Below are positions 13,553-24,359 of a stretch of DNA of 64,000 nucleotides, piece after piece. Position numbers and translations under genes: made by a program. The notes under the pieces were generated by a model, which saw only the letters and a list, made by a program, of their open reading frames with translations, was not told the DNA's origin and searched no databases. The stretch is from Malurus cyaneus samueli (lineage: Eukaryota > Chordata > Aves > Passeriformes > Maluridae): assembly GCA_009741485.1 (NCBI GenBank), contig CM019216.1:50545792-50609791 (forward strand), given 5' to 3'. Position 1 is the stretch's first letter. Each line of letters begins with the position of its first letter.

Positions 13553-16500
13553 TTCACTGTCAGGTCTTGCGCAGCTTATAGAAAAGAGGAACTTTGGGGT
13601 TCTTAAACACCAGTGGCAGAAATAAAAAAGGAGAAAAATTAACATAATGGATATATCATGATTTTACATGATCATGCCTCTTAATCAATCTCCCTGTCAT
13701 GAGTTTACATGCTCATGCCTCTTAGTCTATCTCTCAGTTCAATTATTAAACTCTGACAAATTAAAAGGAAAAATGTAAATAGTACTGCCTTCTTATATTT
13801 TAACTATTACACAGTTACAACCACCAAGAAAATCACCCTGCTCAGAGTTGCAGGGTAACTTCCATTTCATAACCTGGCATCTCGTAATCTCTGGATTCAA
13901 AGCTAGCCATCACAACATGCAAGCGGAGGCTGAAAGAGCGAATTACATAGCATTTCAAGGCAGTTTCTATAAAACCTTTCTATTAAACCTTGAAAGGTTG
14001 TTTTTTTCTGGAGGTTAAGTCCAAAGTTTCAAGTCAGCTTGGCATTTCCCCAGCGACTCCAAAAGATCTCTGAATGTCGCCTGGTTTTACAGTCCACTGT
14101 TCCTGGCTATGTGCTCTAACTCTAGCTCAACACTAGGAACAAAAACTCCAGATACCCACTTCTGCTATGTGCCAGTCCAAATCACTGCTTTCCATTTAAC
14201 CTTTGTGTCCACTTCTCTTCCTCCTCATATTTCTGTTATTTCTTTTTTTGGCAGATGTGTTGGTAGAAACCAACACCAGCAGTTTTATCCCATACTGGAG
14301 GAAAGGCAGAACTAAGATAGGGGATACTGTTATCCTGCTAAGAATTCATGGCAGTCATAAAACACTTCTTTTTTTTCCCCTAAACTGCATCTCTTCAGAA
14401 CATCTGAACTCTGACGACGATCCAGAAACTGTCCCAGCCTCAGCTGTTATTGGACGTGACATTAAATTTTCCCAGATTTATATGGGAAGTTGTCCCTTTG
14501 CATGAGTCTCTGTATTTCAGCCATGCAGTTAAAGCAAACAAACAATTTCCACCCCAGTATGTTCTCTGTGTAGCTCTTAGAAACAGCTGGTCGTGAAATT
14601 GGAAGGCATTTTAATATTTACCTGGTAATGTCTGTGTGTGAGCTCCTCCAACACACATGAGCACAGTTTCTAATGCATGACTGAGAGCACTTCCACTGAA
14701 CCAGTGACAGACACGAGATGCTATTTCCAAACTAATCCAAACTGCTGGAGATGTAAGCCACATTTGGTGCCCATTCACAAATCTATTACTTCCACACAGA
14801 AGGCATTCACCCATCTCACTCAAAGCTCCATGCCCAACCAAGGACTTTGTTTCTGTTTCTAGCAGGGAGGAGACTCAGTACAATTCACACATAGTCAGAG
14901 GGTGTGTTAAGGACACCAGGATAAAGAGGTGGCAGAAAGGATGCATCAAAAATCCCTGGGGATACCATTCATGTGAGAAATACCATAAGGAAATACTGCT
15001 GGACAGCTCTTGGAAGCTCCACATTGACTTCAGCTGGGCCAGAAAGAGACTGTGATGATGATGCTTTCTTCCCTGCCCTGAGCAATGCCTTCCCCACCCT
15101 GTCACTGGCCCTGGCAGCGTGAGCTAGTTCTGGGAACTGGCCTGATTGAGAAATAATTCTGCAAAAGAGAAAAAATGGTTGGTTTTCACCTGTACTCAAG
15201 CACTGCATGATAAGCACTAGGAACATGCAAACTCAGTGTTCACCATTGTTCCCTGGCACTGGGGGACCACACACATGGATGCTACAAACTGCAAATCTTA
15301 GCATGGTTACCCTACTCACTGCAATTCAGCCTAGCAGCACTGAGAGATGGAGGAAATGTGAGTTCACATATATTGTGACCTGTTGGAACTATGAATTTTA
15401 CATTTGTTCAAAACAGTGTCTCATACACTTCAGTCATGGGCCCTTGAACTAGATGAGAAGAAATTATTCTTATAGGAATCTGTTCAAGATGTACTGAACA
15501 GACAAAAATAATTTTGAACTACATCACTAAGACAAGCACTGCAGTGTTAAGTAAAGTCACAACTATCTGCATATGAGGGTAGAACTTTTAGTTTTGTACA
15601 AATTCTTTTTTCACTATAGGAGATTTTCCATAATTTTATACCCAAAGCTGCACAGAATATATGGACTTTTCACTCATCCTAAAATATATGACTAATTGCA
15701 TCTTAAACATGCTTTGATTTTGTTCTGTCATTCTTGGTGTCACAGAAAATATTTCAGAAACAGCAGCTTACTGACTCAACTTCCCTGTAAATAGAAGGAT
15801 ACCAGCATCTTGTTTGCCAGGAAGGAGACTAGATAGGGAAAGATTTTAAATTGTATTCGCGAATATTTTAAGTGTTTCTTTTTTTTTTTTTTTATTTTTT
15901 TAGTACCTGGCGGGAATTCACAGCAAGGCTGTTGCTTTCATGCCCTTTAGGAGATACCATGTCTTGACCTGCAAGAGCTGAGAAGCTCATGGGAAACAGG
16001 CACATCGTGAGACATGGTCTATCCAAACATCCCTGACAAAATCCATGATGAAAGCTAAATATCCAAAGCAACAGTCTCACTGCCCTAGGCATAAGGACAT
16101 GATTTCTTCTGAACCACCTTCCATGAAATCAACACACTTTGGAAGAAGTGCAGGGCCCACACACAACAGTCTTCACAGCTGACACCTATTCTACCCCTAA
16201 AGAAAAAGATTCCTGTAAATCAAATCTCTGCCCTTGGTGCAGAGAACTGAACTGAGACTGGCTGTGAGTGCACATTGATAAATCACACGTACAGTGACAT
16301 GGTCTTCTTCCTGCAATCCCCTTCCCTCCAAAGGTGAAGCAGCATTTACCTAAGGAATTTCACAAATACTTCCTCAAGGACATGAGGATGGATCTACATG
16401 AGCAATGCAGTTCTGCTCATGAGCTCAAGTTGTTTGGCAATAACTCAGTCATCACTGTTTATCACGCTTTTGTTTGAGCTGTTGATCACCTCAGAGTACA

Positions 16501-17431
16501 CACCCTGGACTCCTTCTGGATGAAGACAAATGCTCTGCAGTTCTAATCCTACTGGGATTAATCCTACTGTGACTAATGCAGCCTTAATGCTAGAGTCCTT
16601 TCCTTTGAAAAAAAGCATTTTGCATCCTGTTCTCTACTGCCAGGATTCTTGGGTTTAGAAGGGACCACTCCGAGGTCAGGATTTCTCTCCTCAGCTAAGA
16701 TATCCAGAAAAAAAAAACTTGAAAGACTTACAACAGATCATCATGGAGGGAAAGGATGGGAGAATCAAACCAAACAAACCCCTCACCCAAATATGTCCAA
16801 GGAAAACACCCCACAAACTCTGCACCCTCCTCCTGCCCTTTAGAAACCCCAAACAAACAAAGAAAACATGCCTGACCAAGAGCCAAAACAAAACCACTGA
16901 AGACAATCTTCCTGGAATCTGTTTTCTAAAAATCTACCTAGTTTCACAATAAATTTCAAGAATCCCACTGTGGCATTATTAAATGCTTACATCTGGACCA
17001 AATCCAGAGTTTCCTTTGATAAACCGACTTTCAATACACCTGTGACACAAATACTATCTTTGCCTAAGTCATTACTTTGCTCCAAGACTTGAAGCATTTA
17101 AAAGTAAGTTCTTCAAAAGCTTAATACTGTAAACAGAGAAAAATCTTAGGTATAATGAAAGTTTGACAGGGCTTCATCCAAATGAAAACTACATCCTTGA
17201 ACTGGATATGAAGAAAAGTTTAAATTAAATAATGGTGTGGTTGAGGAATGTTGATGCCCTGTTTAAAACCACAAGGTAATAATCTAATTTTACATTTCAC
17301 ATGCTGCTACAGATACTCAAAATATAAAAACCAGGTACAGCTGAAAAGCTAGCAAATGCCTGTTTTAAAATGCCATGAAAAGAATATAACTATACCCAGA
17401 CTGATATTTGCTGCACTATGAATAGACTCAC
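13553..17431 (-). other. SAMD3: SAMD3 intron 2-3
   Basis: A 3.9-kb intron region. It holds the 41-bp duplication at 13663-13737, a T run near 15880-15900 and no other element I can name. The open frames at 14109-14505 and 14875-15226 show no recognisable domain. Confidence 0.6.
13663..13737. repeat. 41-bp tandem duplication
   Basis: Two adjacent copies starting at 13663 and 13704, both beginning TTTACATG, sharing TCATGCCTCTTA and then TCTATCTC-like sequence, with a few mismatches. Intronic in SAMD3. It looks like a simple local duplication. Confidence 0.7.
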
Positions 17432-17621
17432 CCACTGATTACTTCTGGAAATTTTTGAGAAGGTGTTTCACAGCAGTATGTAAGGGATTCCAGCCCACTC
17501 TTTTGTTGCTGGTATTTTTTAATCAGGTCCATCAGCACTGCCTGGTGCCCAATCTTCTTCACCAGCTGCTGCACCATACGATCATTCAGAGCCAGAAGAG
17601 CTGCTCCACTTACTTCTTCTT
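17432..17621 (-). CDS. SAMD3: SAMD3 coding exon 2 (second half of SAM domain)
   Basis: A 190-bp exon with acceptor ATCTGCAG before 17621 and donor GTGAGT after 17432. It starts by completing a Glu codon (G / AA) and leaves two bases. It encodes EEEVSGAALLALNDRMVQQL followed by VKKIGHQAVLMDLIKKY, the C-terminal helices of a SAM domain. In SAM domains this face carries the L-x3-L / G-x-R-like contacts used for dimer or polymer formation. Together with exon 1 it completes a SAM domain of about 65 residues at the N-terminus. The last ~20 codons are less conserved linker. Confidence 0.96.
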
Positions 17622-18353
17622 CTGCAGATTGAAGAGAGTAAAAGAATTACCACAAAATAGCTTTATAGTTCCAGTTACATTCTATACACCTGAAAACATG
17701 ATGATGGAAGACTGGTCGAAGGTAAGGATGCTTTGTACTGCTGACAGTCATCTTCAGCTGCCACCGTCCTTTCCCAAGCAGTGCCAGGAGTCTAATCACT
17801 GACCAGATACCTTCCCCTGACAAAAAGCCAAGTTCAAAACAAACAGAAGCAGCGAGGTGACTATTTTAATGTTTTAAATCAGGCCTTACTTGAACCACAG
17901 GAGACTTTTACTTACTAATGAAGGAAATCAGAATTTTTTAACAGAGTACACAAGAAACAGTCTGTTCACATAACAGTTTCTTGTGAACTCTTCTGTAGAA
18001 TGTTTATTTACTCAGACATAAAACATTTACACACTACATTTGCATTATTTCAAAAGGTTTATACAATATAAAATAGGCCCTGTCAAGACTTTTAAGCTGC
18101 CAGCTCTGATTTGAGGTGTCTCTATTTATATACTTAAATATAATCTCATCCCCCAGGATTTCTCAGAGACTTAGTAATAAATCCGTACACTTATGTAGAT
18201 TTGTCAGTTCTCACCCTAATAAATTTCTGTAGAAGTCTGAAGTTAGCATATACACACATGCCCCAAAGCAAAACAAGGTAGGCAGTGCCAATTAAATGCA
18301 TAGCAAGAGATACTAAACAAACACCCCCACCCCCAAACAACAAAAATGCTTAC
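17622..18353 (-). other. SAMD3: SAMD3 intron 1-2
   Basis: A 732-bp intron splitting the SAM domain between Arg26 and Glu27. Nothing else is recognised in it. Confidence 0.7.
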
Positions 18354-18459
18354 CACGGAACTTAGGAACTAGTTCTCCTAAATTTCTCTGTTTCAACCAG
18401 TTGCAGACTTGCTCAACCGACCAATTTTCCATCTTCAGTTGTTGCAAAGCTAAATTTCC
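18354..18459 (-). CDS. SAMD3: SAMD3 first coding exon (ATG at 18432)
   Basis: Exon on the minus strand from acceptor CTTTTCACAG (exon base 18459) to donor GTAAGC after 18354. The first 27 nt are 5' UTR. The ATG at 18432-18430 follows CAACAACTGAAG, and the codons read MENWSVEQVCNWL then KQRNLGELVPKFR, with one base left over. This is the classic SAM-domain opening (W-S-x-E-x-V-x-x-W-L) and matches the SAMD3 N-terminus. SAMD3 is a poorly characterised SAM-domain protein expressed mainly in lymphoid cells. SAM domains usually mediate protein-protein or RNA contacts. Because the exon begins at a splice acceptor, at least one non-coding 5' exon lies further right. Confidence 0.95.
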
Positions 18460-21400
18460 CTGTGAAAAGAGGGGATTATTTTAGTGCTGAACTCCAAGCT
18501 GAACTCCAGCATTTCACAGGAAGAAAAAATGCTCTTAGCAAATAATGTAACTACATGATCTGAATAAAATTAGTGAAAAATAATCCAGCTAATGCTTGTT
18601 GTAAGTGGCAGTTTCCTTGGATCCCTTTCCTCACCTCCTCTCCCCTCCCTGGTTTCCCTCTGTTCTGAGGCAGCCTCATTCCTTATAAAACACGACCTGC
18701 TCCAGTACCATTAACACCCAGGTTTCCACACAGAGAAGAAAAAAAGGTGTGAAATTCACCACCACCATCAGGCTCATCAGGAAATGGCTGACATTTTACA
18801 GAAGGAAAAAAAAAGCCAACCACCCCACCATCAGATAAGAGTCTGTCACATAAATGCTTACAGTCAGCTAAGCACCTTAACCCTCTCTGCACCACCCCGC
18901 AGGGCAGGTACCCAGCGAATATTTAACCCTGCATTACCAACAGCTAGGGACAATAAAGATGGAAGGGAGGAGACTGCTCCTCCTGTTAGTTGCTGTTCCC
19001 TTGCTCAAGCCTCCAGTGGTACCCGGGAAGATGCAATGGGTGCCCTGGGAAGGCAGAGTCTCTGGAGCAGCGGGGACACGTGCCTTGACCCGCTGGATGA
19101 ATCCTGCACACACCCTGTGCCACCTGCCCGAAGGACTCACTTGGATGATAACGGGGTGCAACATATCCCAAAAGTAACAGCGACCTCCCCAGAGGAAGAT
19201 TATTTATAAAGACACAGCTTGTTCTGCACTGCAAACTTCTCAGCAGCAGCAAACTCTCCGAGGGGGATTTTCTTATTGATGTGTTTTCGCTCTGCTGTCT
19301 AAAGGAGCGCCAAGTGCTCCATGACGATGCTTGCAGTCCTCAGCACACGACATTATTGAAGTTTCTCAGACACAAGCACCAGTGTCTGGCATCGTTGGCC
19401 AAACATTTCCTTCCATGTCCTGACCCTGCAGCAAAATCCAGGCTAACATGAGGATTCACCCACACAAACCTCATCAGCATCTGTGCTCAAAAGAAAAGAA
19501 AAAAAGCTCCTTGAATAAAAACATTTCCATTTTCATCCTCCAGCAGCAGAGACCCTCCAAAAGACACACTTCAGCCTACACTTGTATGCCTGTCGACTTC
19601 AGCAACTTAAAAGGGTTAAGTTTAAGAGGAAAGCCTTTCTGAATTACATGAGTGGATTTAATTTGATATGACAACAGTAGCCATACAACTCCTCCCCCTA
19701 AGGCTAAGCAACAAGATCAGGGTGTGAAAAGTCATTATTTGTTGAGAACTCTGGTGTAAATTAAAAATCACACCTTTCTGTCACACTTCTTACTCCCTTG
19801 CAAAGAGTAGAGCAGAAAAAAAAGTCTCCAAAAACTTGAAAGATAAAATCGGGTGCAAAGCAAAAAGATACTTCCCTTATCAACCAAGCAGTGTAAAAGG
19901 AGAGAGATACATTAAAATACTGGTAAGGTCACTTCTGCATCCTATAAGAAGACTAACACCCCAGAACTATTCTTCTAAAGCAGACAGGAAGATAACAACA
20001 CTTAAAAAAGGATTAAGGAAACTCTAGCATGCACAACAATATGCACATTTAGCTCAGGATGGCTAATTCTACAGCAAAATGGCCACTTGACAATGGAAAT
20101 GCAGGCTGCACACTTTATAGAGGGAAATAATGATAGTTGAGAGGCTGCTTAAAAAAAAAATCAGGTGATATGCATGAAGAGTCATGAAATAGAAATACTT
20201 GTAGCATACTAGAAATTCTTCTCAAAAGTGACTTCAGTCACTTGCACATGCTATGTACAAAGCAACCAGAAAAAGAGAACACCAGTCTTCTTAGCAGCAT
20301 TATGGAGACAGTAAGAAGAACTGAGCATGGATGCTGATATTTGTGCTCATCAATGATTCCATTTATTACAGTAGCATCAAAAGACTGTCCAGTGAACAAT
20401 TGCCTGTGTTCAGTGTGATGAAACGTGAATATTTATCAACTAAATCTTGTCAGAACAACAAAACCCCAATAACAGTAACATCTTAAAGACAGCAATTTAC
20501 AGCATGACTTCAATTCAAATTCAGGACAGTTCAAAGTGTGAGTGACCTCTGTTTGTTAAGAAATATAGCCAATCACTGGGACCCATTTCTCCATACACCT
20601 AGGGTGAATAACTATAATAGGAATTAGCTAGCCCTGGTTAGTGAAATTAAGTAATGAAATCAATGAAAATTGCATTTCCCTAGGATGCGACAACACTTCT
20701 ATTTGCTGTAAAATTCTTCAAGGCTGAAAGATAAAAATCTTGGGTTTTAATCAGAAGCCTAAAGATGTATCTATGGTACAGATTTCAGCTGATGTAATTG
20801 GTTATACAATGGCAAGAGATAGGGTTCCTGCCCATCACTCCTGTGTTGCCAGATCCATACTACACAAGCACCGATTTACCCCACTGCTTGTTCTACAAGA
20901 AAATATAATGAGCAGCTATAATCTTGAAATGACACTTCTAAATGGATAAGGCAATATATCAAAACACCTTAGACATGAAGACAGAGTTATTATGTTTGCC
21001 TCACTTATTGACTCAGGAGAGAACTTATGGCACCACAGACTACAAATAGCACAACCTTTGACAGCCCACTGTGGACTTCACTGAGGTCAGAGTTATGGTT
21101 AATTTTAGTATGTTTTAGAAATAAAAGAATGTGTGAGGCATGTGATGTGTGCACATCTCTACGTCACAGTTGTGGGGGCACATTTTGTGCAGGGTCAGGT
21201 CTCAAAGTTTCAAGTGTGATAAGTAGGAGTTGTTGCATACCAAAGATATAAGCGAAGTATTCCATGTGCAATTTTAATTTGGTTTCACCTTCAAATGCAT
21301 TACAGAGACTTTATTATTTTCTTTCCACTTACTACCAACCTACTTTTAAAACAATTGTAAATATATGCAAGCAAATTTATTGAAGACAGAATATGTAATC

Positions 21401-22032
21401 TCAGACCCAGTGCTGAGTTAGAAAAGAACATCAGTTGTCCACAAACCCTTCAATACAAATAGGAAAGACTCTGAGGCAACATTCTTGTCACCTTCCCCAT
21501 CCTTTAAGAAAATGCCAACAATTTATTGCTGTCATTTATCAAGCACATGCTAGCATGAACCATTGGGCAGAGATCCTGAAAGAAAGGAAAAATAATCCAA
21601 CATCAACAAAGGAGCAAATCTTAAAATCAACTATCAGTTCTTATTTCGTGCTACTGTAGAGTAAGACATGCAGCTGCAGGACAAGGAGACATGCAAAGGT
21701 ACAGCAGATGCAAGAGAAAACCTGCATCACCTGGGAGAGAGGAGAGTATAAAGAGATCTAGGAAGAAACATTCACATCCATTAGTCAGCTGCAGATAAAT
21801 GGAAACAAGCCAGACAAACTTAAACTTTGATCAGAGTTTAGGGAAGGTTCAAGGGTTCTGAACATGCCTCCTATTGAGCTTATCAAGCAGACAAAATCTC
21901 TCTTCTGCTAGAATTAACTCTGAAGAATATTATAAAAAATCAACTCTTCCTTAATAATGTGCTTCTGATTAAATGTGCCATTTTTAATACTCAAATTCTT
22001 ACTATTCAAACTTTAAAAGTATTTTCATCTGT
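18460..22032. other. SAMD3 upstream region / 5' intron
   Basis: About 3.6 kb between the first coding exon and the LTR element. A GC-elevated patch at about 18890-19330 contains a minus-strand TATA motif and a possible donor (see separate entry). The remainder is AT-rich with no recognised gene. The 141-codon open frame over 18784-19209 falls in the GC-richer patch and looks like chance. Confidence 0.5.
19135..19208 (-). promoter_or_regulatory. Candidate SAMD3 TATA promoter with short first exon
   Basis: On the minus strand, TATAAATA lies at 19208-19201. Thirty bases downstream would put transcription start near 19175. A good splice donor, CCAA / GTGAGT, follows at 19141/19140. The first coding exon of SAMD3 begins with an acceptor 0.7 kb further on, so a short non-coding exon here would fit. 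The patch is locally GC-richer than its surroundings. This is inference from motif spacing only; the CpG island at 55 kb is a rival position for the SAMD3 5' end. Confidence 0.3.
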
Positions 22033-22037
22033 ACTAT
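22033..22037. repeat. Target-site duplication ACTAT (left)
   Basis: ACTAT immediately precedes the left LTR and is repeated exactly after the right LTR (26792-26796). A 5-bp duplication is typical of ERVL and other retroviral integrations. It shows that 22038-26791 arrived as one unit or kept its original borders. Confidence 0.9.
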
Positions 22038-23314
22038 TGTCGTGGGTTAACGCCTAAATTCACTTTCCCGGCCAACGCACCAGAAATGTCGTGTTTAAAC
22101 TGTGCCCACGACGTTCCCTCCTTTCCCCCCCCACTGGAGAGGGAGAAGGGAGAGCGAAACCCAATTAACACGAAAATTTATGCTTTGAGTAAACTAATTG
22201 GAAGAAAGATACCTATGTACTCCACAAAGAGTCAGACAGGCTATAAACTTAAGTTGCAAGATAGATTTATTACTACACACTACTAAGACTGGCACTGGGT
22301 GAAAAACAAAGATAGGGATATTTACAAAGAGAAGAAAAATAAAATGGACATTTAAGACACCTGTTACACTTTCCCAGGACCCATCTCTTCTTCCAAGTCC
22401 CCCCATCTCCACCCTCCCATGTTGTCCCTCACACACAGGGGGCAGGAGAATGAAAGTCTAACACAGATCAAAACACTCAGCTGTTGTCCAAGCGTTGTAG
22501 ATACAACATTCTTACAGCTCCAGCTGTGGGATGTGTCCTTTCTGAGAAACAGTCAGTGTAAAACTGCTAATAGCAGAAAGGAACTTCTTTACCTCACAGG
22601 AGAAAAGAAAAGAAATGTCCTTCATAGCCCATGTTGTTTTTTTTTCAGCGACGTGAGTCGATTATCACAAACCTCCTGGCAGAACACAAATACAGCTTCT
22701 TCTACATCAAAACTTCGTGGGGAGCAGCAAACCTCTTCTCTATTTCTTGGCTTCATAATCAAAACAGTCCAGTCCTCAAAAGGCCAGGGTTTTTTCCTCT
22801 CACAGCAAGGTCGCTTTACTTCTCTATACAGGTCTCCTAATATGATGGAAAATTCCTTTCAAGAACAACTTATCTCCTCCAGCTTGTCCGAGAACCACAG
22901 CAAGGGCAAGCTTCTCCTTAATGTTCTATGATCTTTAGATGTCTCCATTTTTCTTCTTACATCTCCTCACCTCCTGCTCTGTTTCTTTCCAGTGCAAGAT
23001 ACTAAAACTACATGCTATCAATTAACCTAAACATGGCGGCCGCAACTATCTGTTTAATTCTTTCTTAAATACTACAAAATACGTCATCACAGAGGTGTAA
23101 CTATCCTGTGTAATTGGCCCAGGCCTGATGGTCAGCCTGTCCATCAACCTCAGAACCAATGATGGTTGGCTCTGAAACACAGGAGTGGGAGGGCTCTCTT
23201 TGCTGGAGAAGAAGAAGAAGGAGACACCCCTAGGACTTCTCACAGCAGCCATCTTTGTGTTTTCTTGATCCCCATCCCCCACCACCAAAAATTGGACCAA
23301 GCAAAACCATGACA
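22038..23314 (-). repeat. 3' LTR of the composite element (1277 bp)
   Basis: On the minus strand it starts TGTCATGG and ends CCCACGACA, with short inverted termini TGTC/GACA. It aligns along its whole length with 25514-26791. An AATAAA lies on the minus strand near 22266-22271. The copies differ mostly by one-base length changes in short homopolymers rather than by substitutions. Open frames crossing it on either strand are not genes. Confidence 0.92.
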
Positions 23315-23326
23315 TTCCACCCCTAC
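23315..23326 (-). promoter_or_regulatory. Polypurine tract
   Basis: On the minus strand GTAGGGGTGGAA directly abuts the TGTCATGG start of the LTR. A G-rich purine tract touching the U3 start primes plus-strand DNA synthesis in retroelements. Its position identifies the left LTR as the 3' LTR. Confidence 0.8.
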
Positions 23327-23597
23327 ACCTCTGTGATGACATTTCTCTAAAAAAAAACCAATAATTTAAATCTACTTTTAATTCTTACTCTTAACACAAA
23401 AATTATACCAACACCAACTAAAAAATACAACTAAAGAAAAAGGTATCCACCCCTACAACTTATCATTCTACCTTAAAAGAATACAGCAACAGAGTGGAGC
23501 ATAAACTTGTCTGAGCAACCATATATATCTTTCTCCCAATTAGCCATAAATCTTTCCTGTTAACTCCCATCTAAAAATCACTCATTCTTTGATGGTT
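23327..23597 (-). other. Short non-coding internal region of the LTR element
   Basis: About 270 bp between the polypurine tract and the complete primer binding site. It is A/T-rich with no open frame of note on either strand. Beside the PPT it contains TACACCTCTGTGATGAC (23324-23340), the exact reverse complement of a segment in the adjacent LTR (23083-23099). If this is the whole original interior, the parent element was non-coding and depended on other elements for its enzymes. Confidence 0.65.
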
Positions 23598-23615
23598 TGC
23601 CCGCATTCTCCACCA
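23598..23615 (-). promoter_or_regulatory. Primer binding site for tRNA-Ala
   Basis: On the minus strand TGGTGGAGAATGCGGGCA lies two bases after the LTR end (…ACGACA TT). It is complementary to the 3' end of vertebrate tRNA-Ala(AGC), CCA included, over 18 nt as I recall that tRNA. Length, spacing and the leading TGG all fit a retroelement PBS. Alanine is not among the commonly cited retroviral primers. Confidence 0.85.
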
Positions 23616-23617
23616 AA

Positions 23618-23676
23618 TGTCGTGGGTTTAAAAGCCTGATTCTCCTTTCCCGGCCAACGCACCAGAAAATGTCGTG
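23618..23676 (-). repeat. Internal LTR tail fragment (59 bp)
   Basis: Matches the terminal bases of both full LTRs (compare 25514-25571), including TTTCCCGGCCAACGCACCAG, then breaks off after ATGTCGTG into unrelated Gag-like sequence. It sits correctly next to the complete PBS, so it is the 3' end of a 5' LTR that has lost the rest. It marks the left junction of the inverted insert. Confidence 0.88.
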
Positions 23677-24359
23677 CATATGCAGATGCTGTGCATGGCC
23701 CAATAAATGCAAGAATCTCAGCTGTGGAAACATGTCTACAGAAACTCAGTGAGAAACTCAGTGAGAGTCATGAGAAACTCCGTGAGAATCATGAGAAACT
23801 CAGTGAGAAACTCAGTGAGAGTCATGAGAAACTCCGTGAGAAACTCAGTGACAGTCACGAGAAACTCCGTGAGAGTCAGCAGAAACTCAGTGAGAGTCAG
23901 CAGAAACTCAGTGAGAATCACGAGAAACTCAGTGAGAAACTCAATGACAGTCACGAGAAACTCCGTGAGAGTCAACAGAAACTCAGTGAGAGTCAGCAGA
24001 AACTCAGTGAGAGTCAGCAGAAACTCAGTGAGAGTCACGACAAACTCAGCAAAGAGATTAAAGAGGGCCTTTTCCAAATCTCGGCAGTACAGATCAGAGG
24101 TCCTGTTACCCAGCGCAGACGTTTCCCAGCTAGGAGAAGCATGTACACCCCCCGAAGTGAGCTATGGTATTTCCTGTGCGAGAGTGGAGAAAATATGAGG
24201 AGATGGGATGGACAACCCACTGCTGTTCTGGCACGACGAGTCCGTGAATTGAAGGAGTGCAGGACTCAGACAGGAAGGTCCACCAGGAGAGAAGCAGCTC
24301 CAATTGACATGTCTGATTCCTGTGTAGGAACTTCTAACAGGTATGACTACCAGGGCTAG
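23640..24359 (+). pseudogene. ERVL-type Gag C-terminal fragment with heptad repeats (N-terminally truncated)
   Basis: An open plus-strand frame that enters from the LTR tail fragment without any ATG. The first usable codon is a GTG at 23691, so this is a truncated Gag, not a gene with its own start. Bases 23742-24041 encode 100 residues made of 12 heptads (such as KLSESHE or KLSESQQ) and 4 inserted tetrads (KLSE or KLRE), with Leu fixed at the second position of each unit. That predicts a long parallel coiled coil with stutters. A basic region follows, then RSELWYFLCESGENMRRWDG, which resembles the avian ERVL Gag region just before protease. The frame ends at the UAG at 24357-24359 and continues open beyond it. 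It is antisense to the LTR promoter, so expression is doubtful. Confidence 0.7.

Noticed and set aside
18784..19209. 141-codon plus-strand frame upstream of SAMD3
   Set aside because: It sits in a GC-elevated patch with comparable open frames on the other strand; no motif or splice support.
22038..23314. Reading the LTRs as plus-strand because pol is plus-strand
   Set aside because: In plus orientation no PBS follows the left LTR and no purine tract precedes the right one. In minus orientation both signals are present and correctly placed.
23598..23615. tRNA-Ala gene fragment
   Set aside because: Only the last 18 nt of the tRNA with CCA are present, beside an LTR. Nuclear tRNA genes do not encode CCA, so it is a primer binding site.
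23742..24041. CRISPR-like or satellite array
   Set aside because: Units are contiguous, 12 or 21 bp, in frame and without spacers, in a vertebrate genome.
23736..24077. Antisense open frame of LTEFL-type repeats, and other frames through the heptad region
   Set aside because: A 21-bp repeat without stops in one frame is often open in others. The plus frame alone gives a sensible coiled coil and continues into protease and RT.
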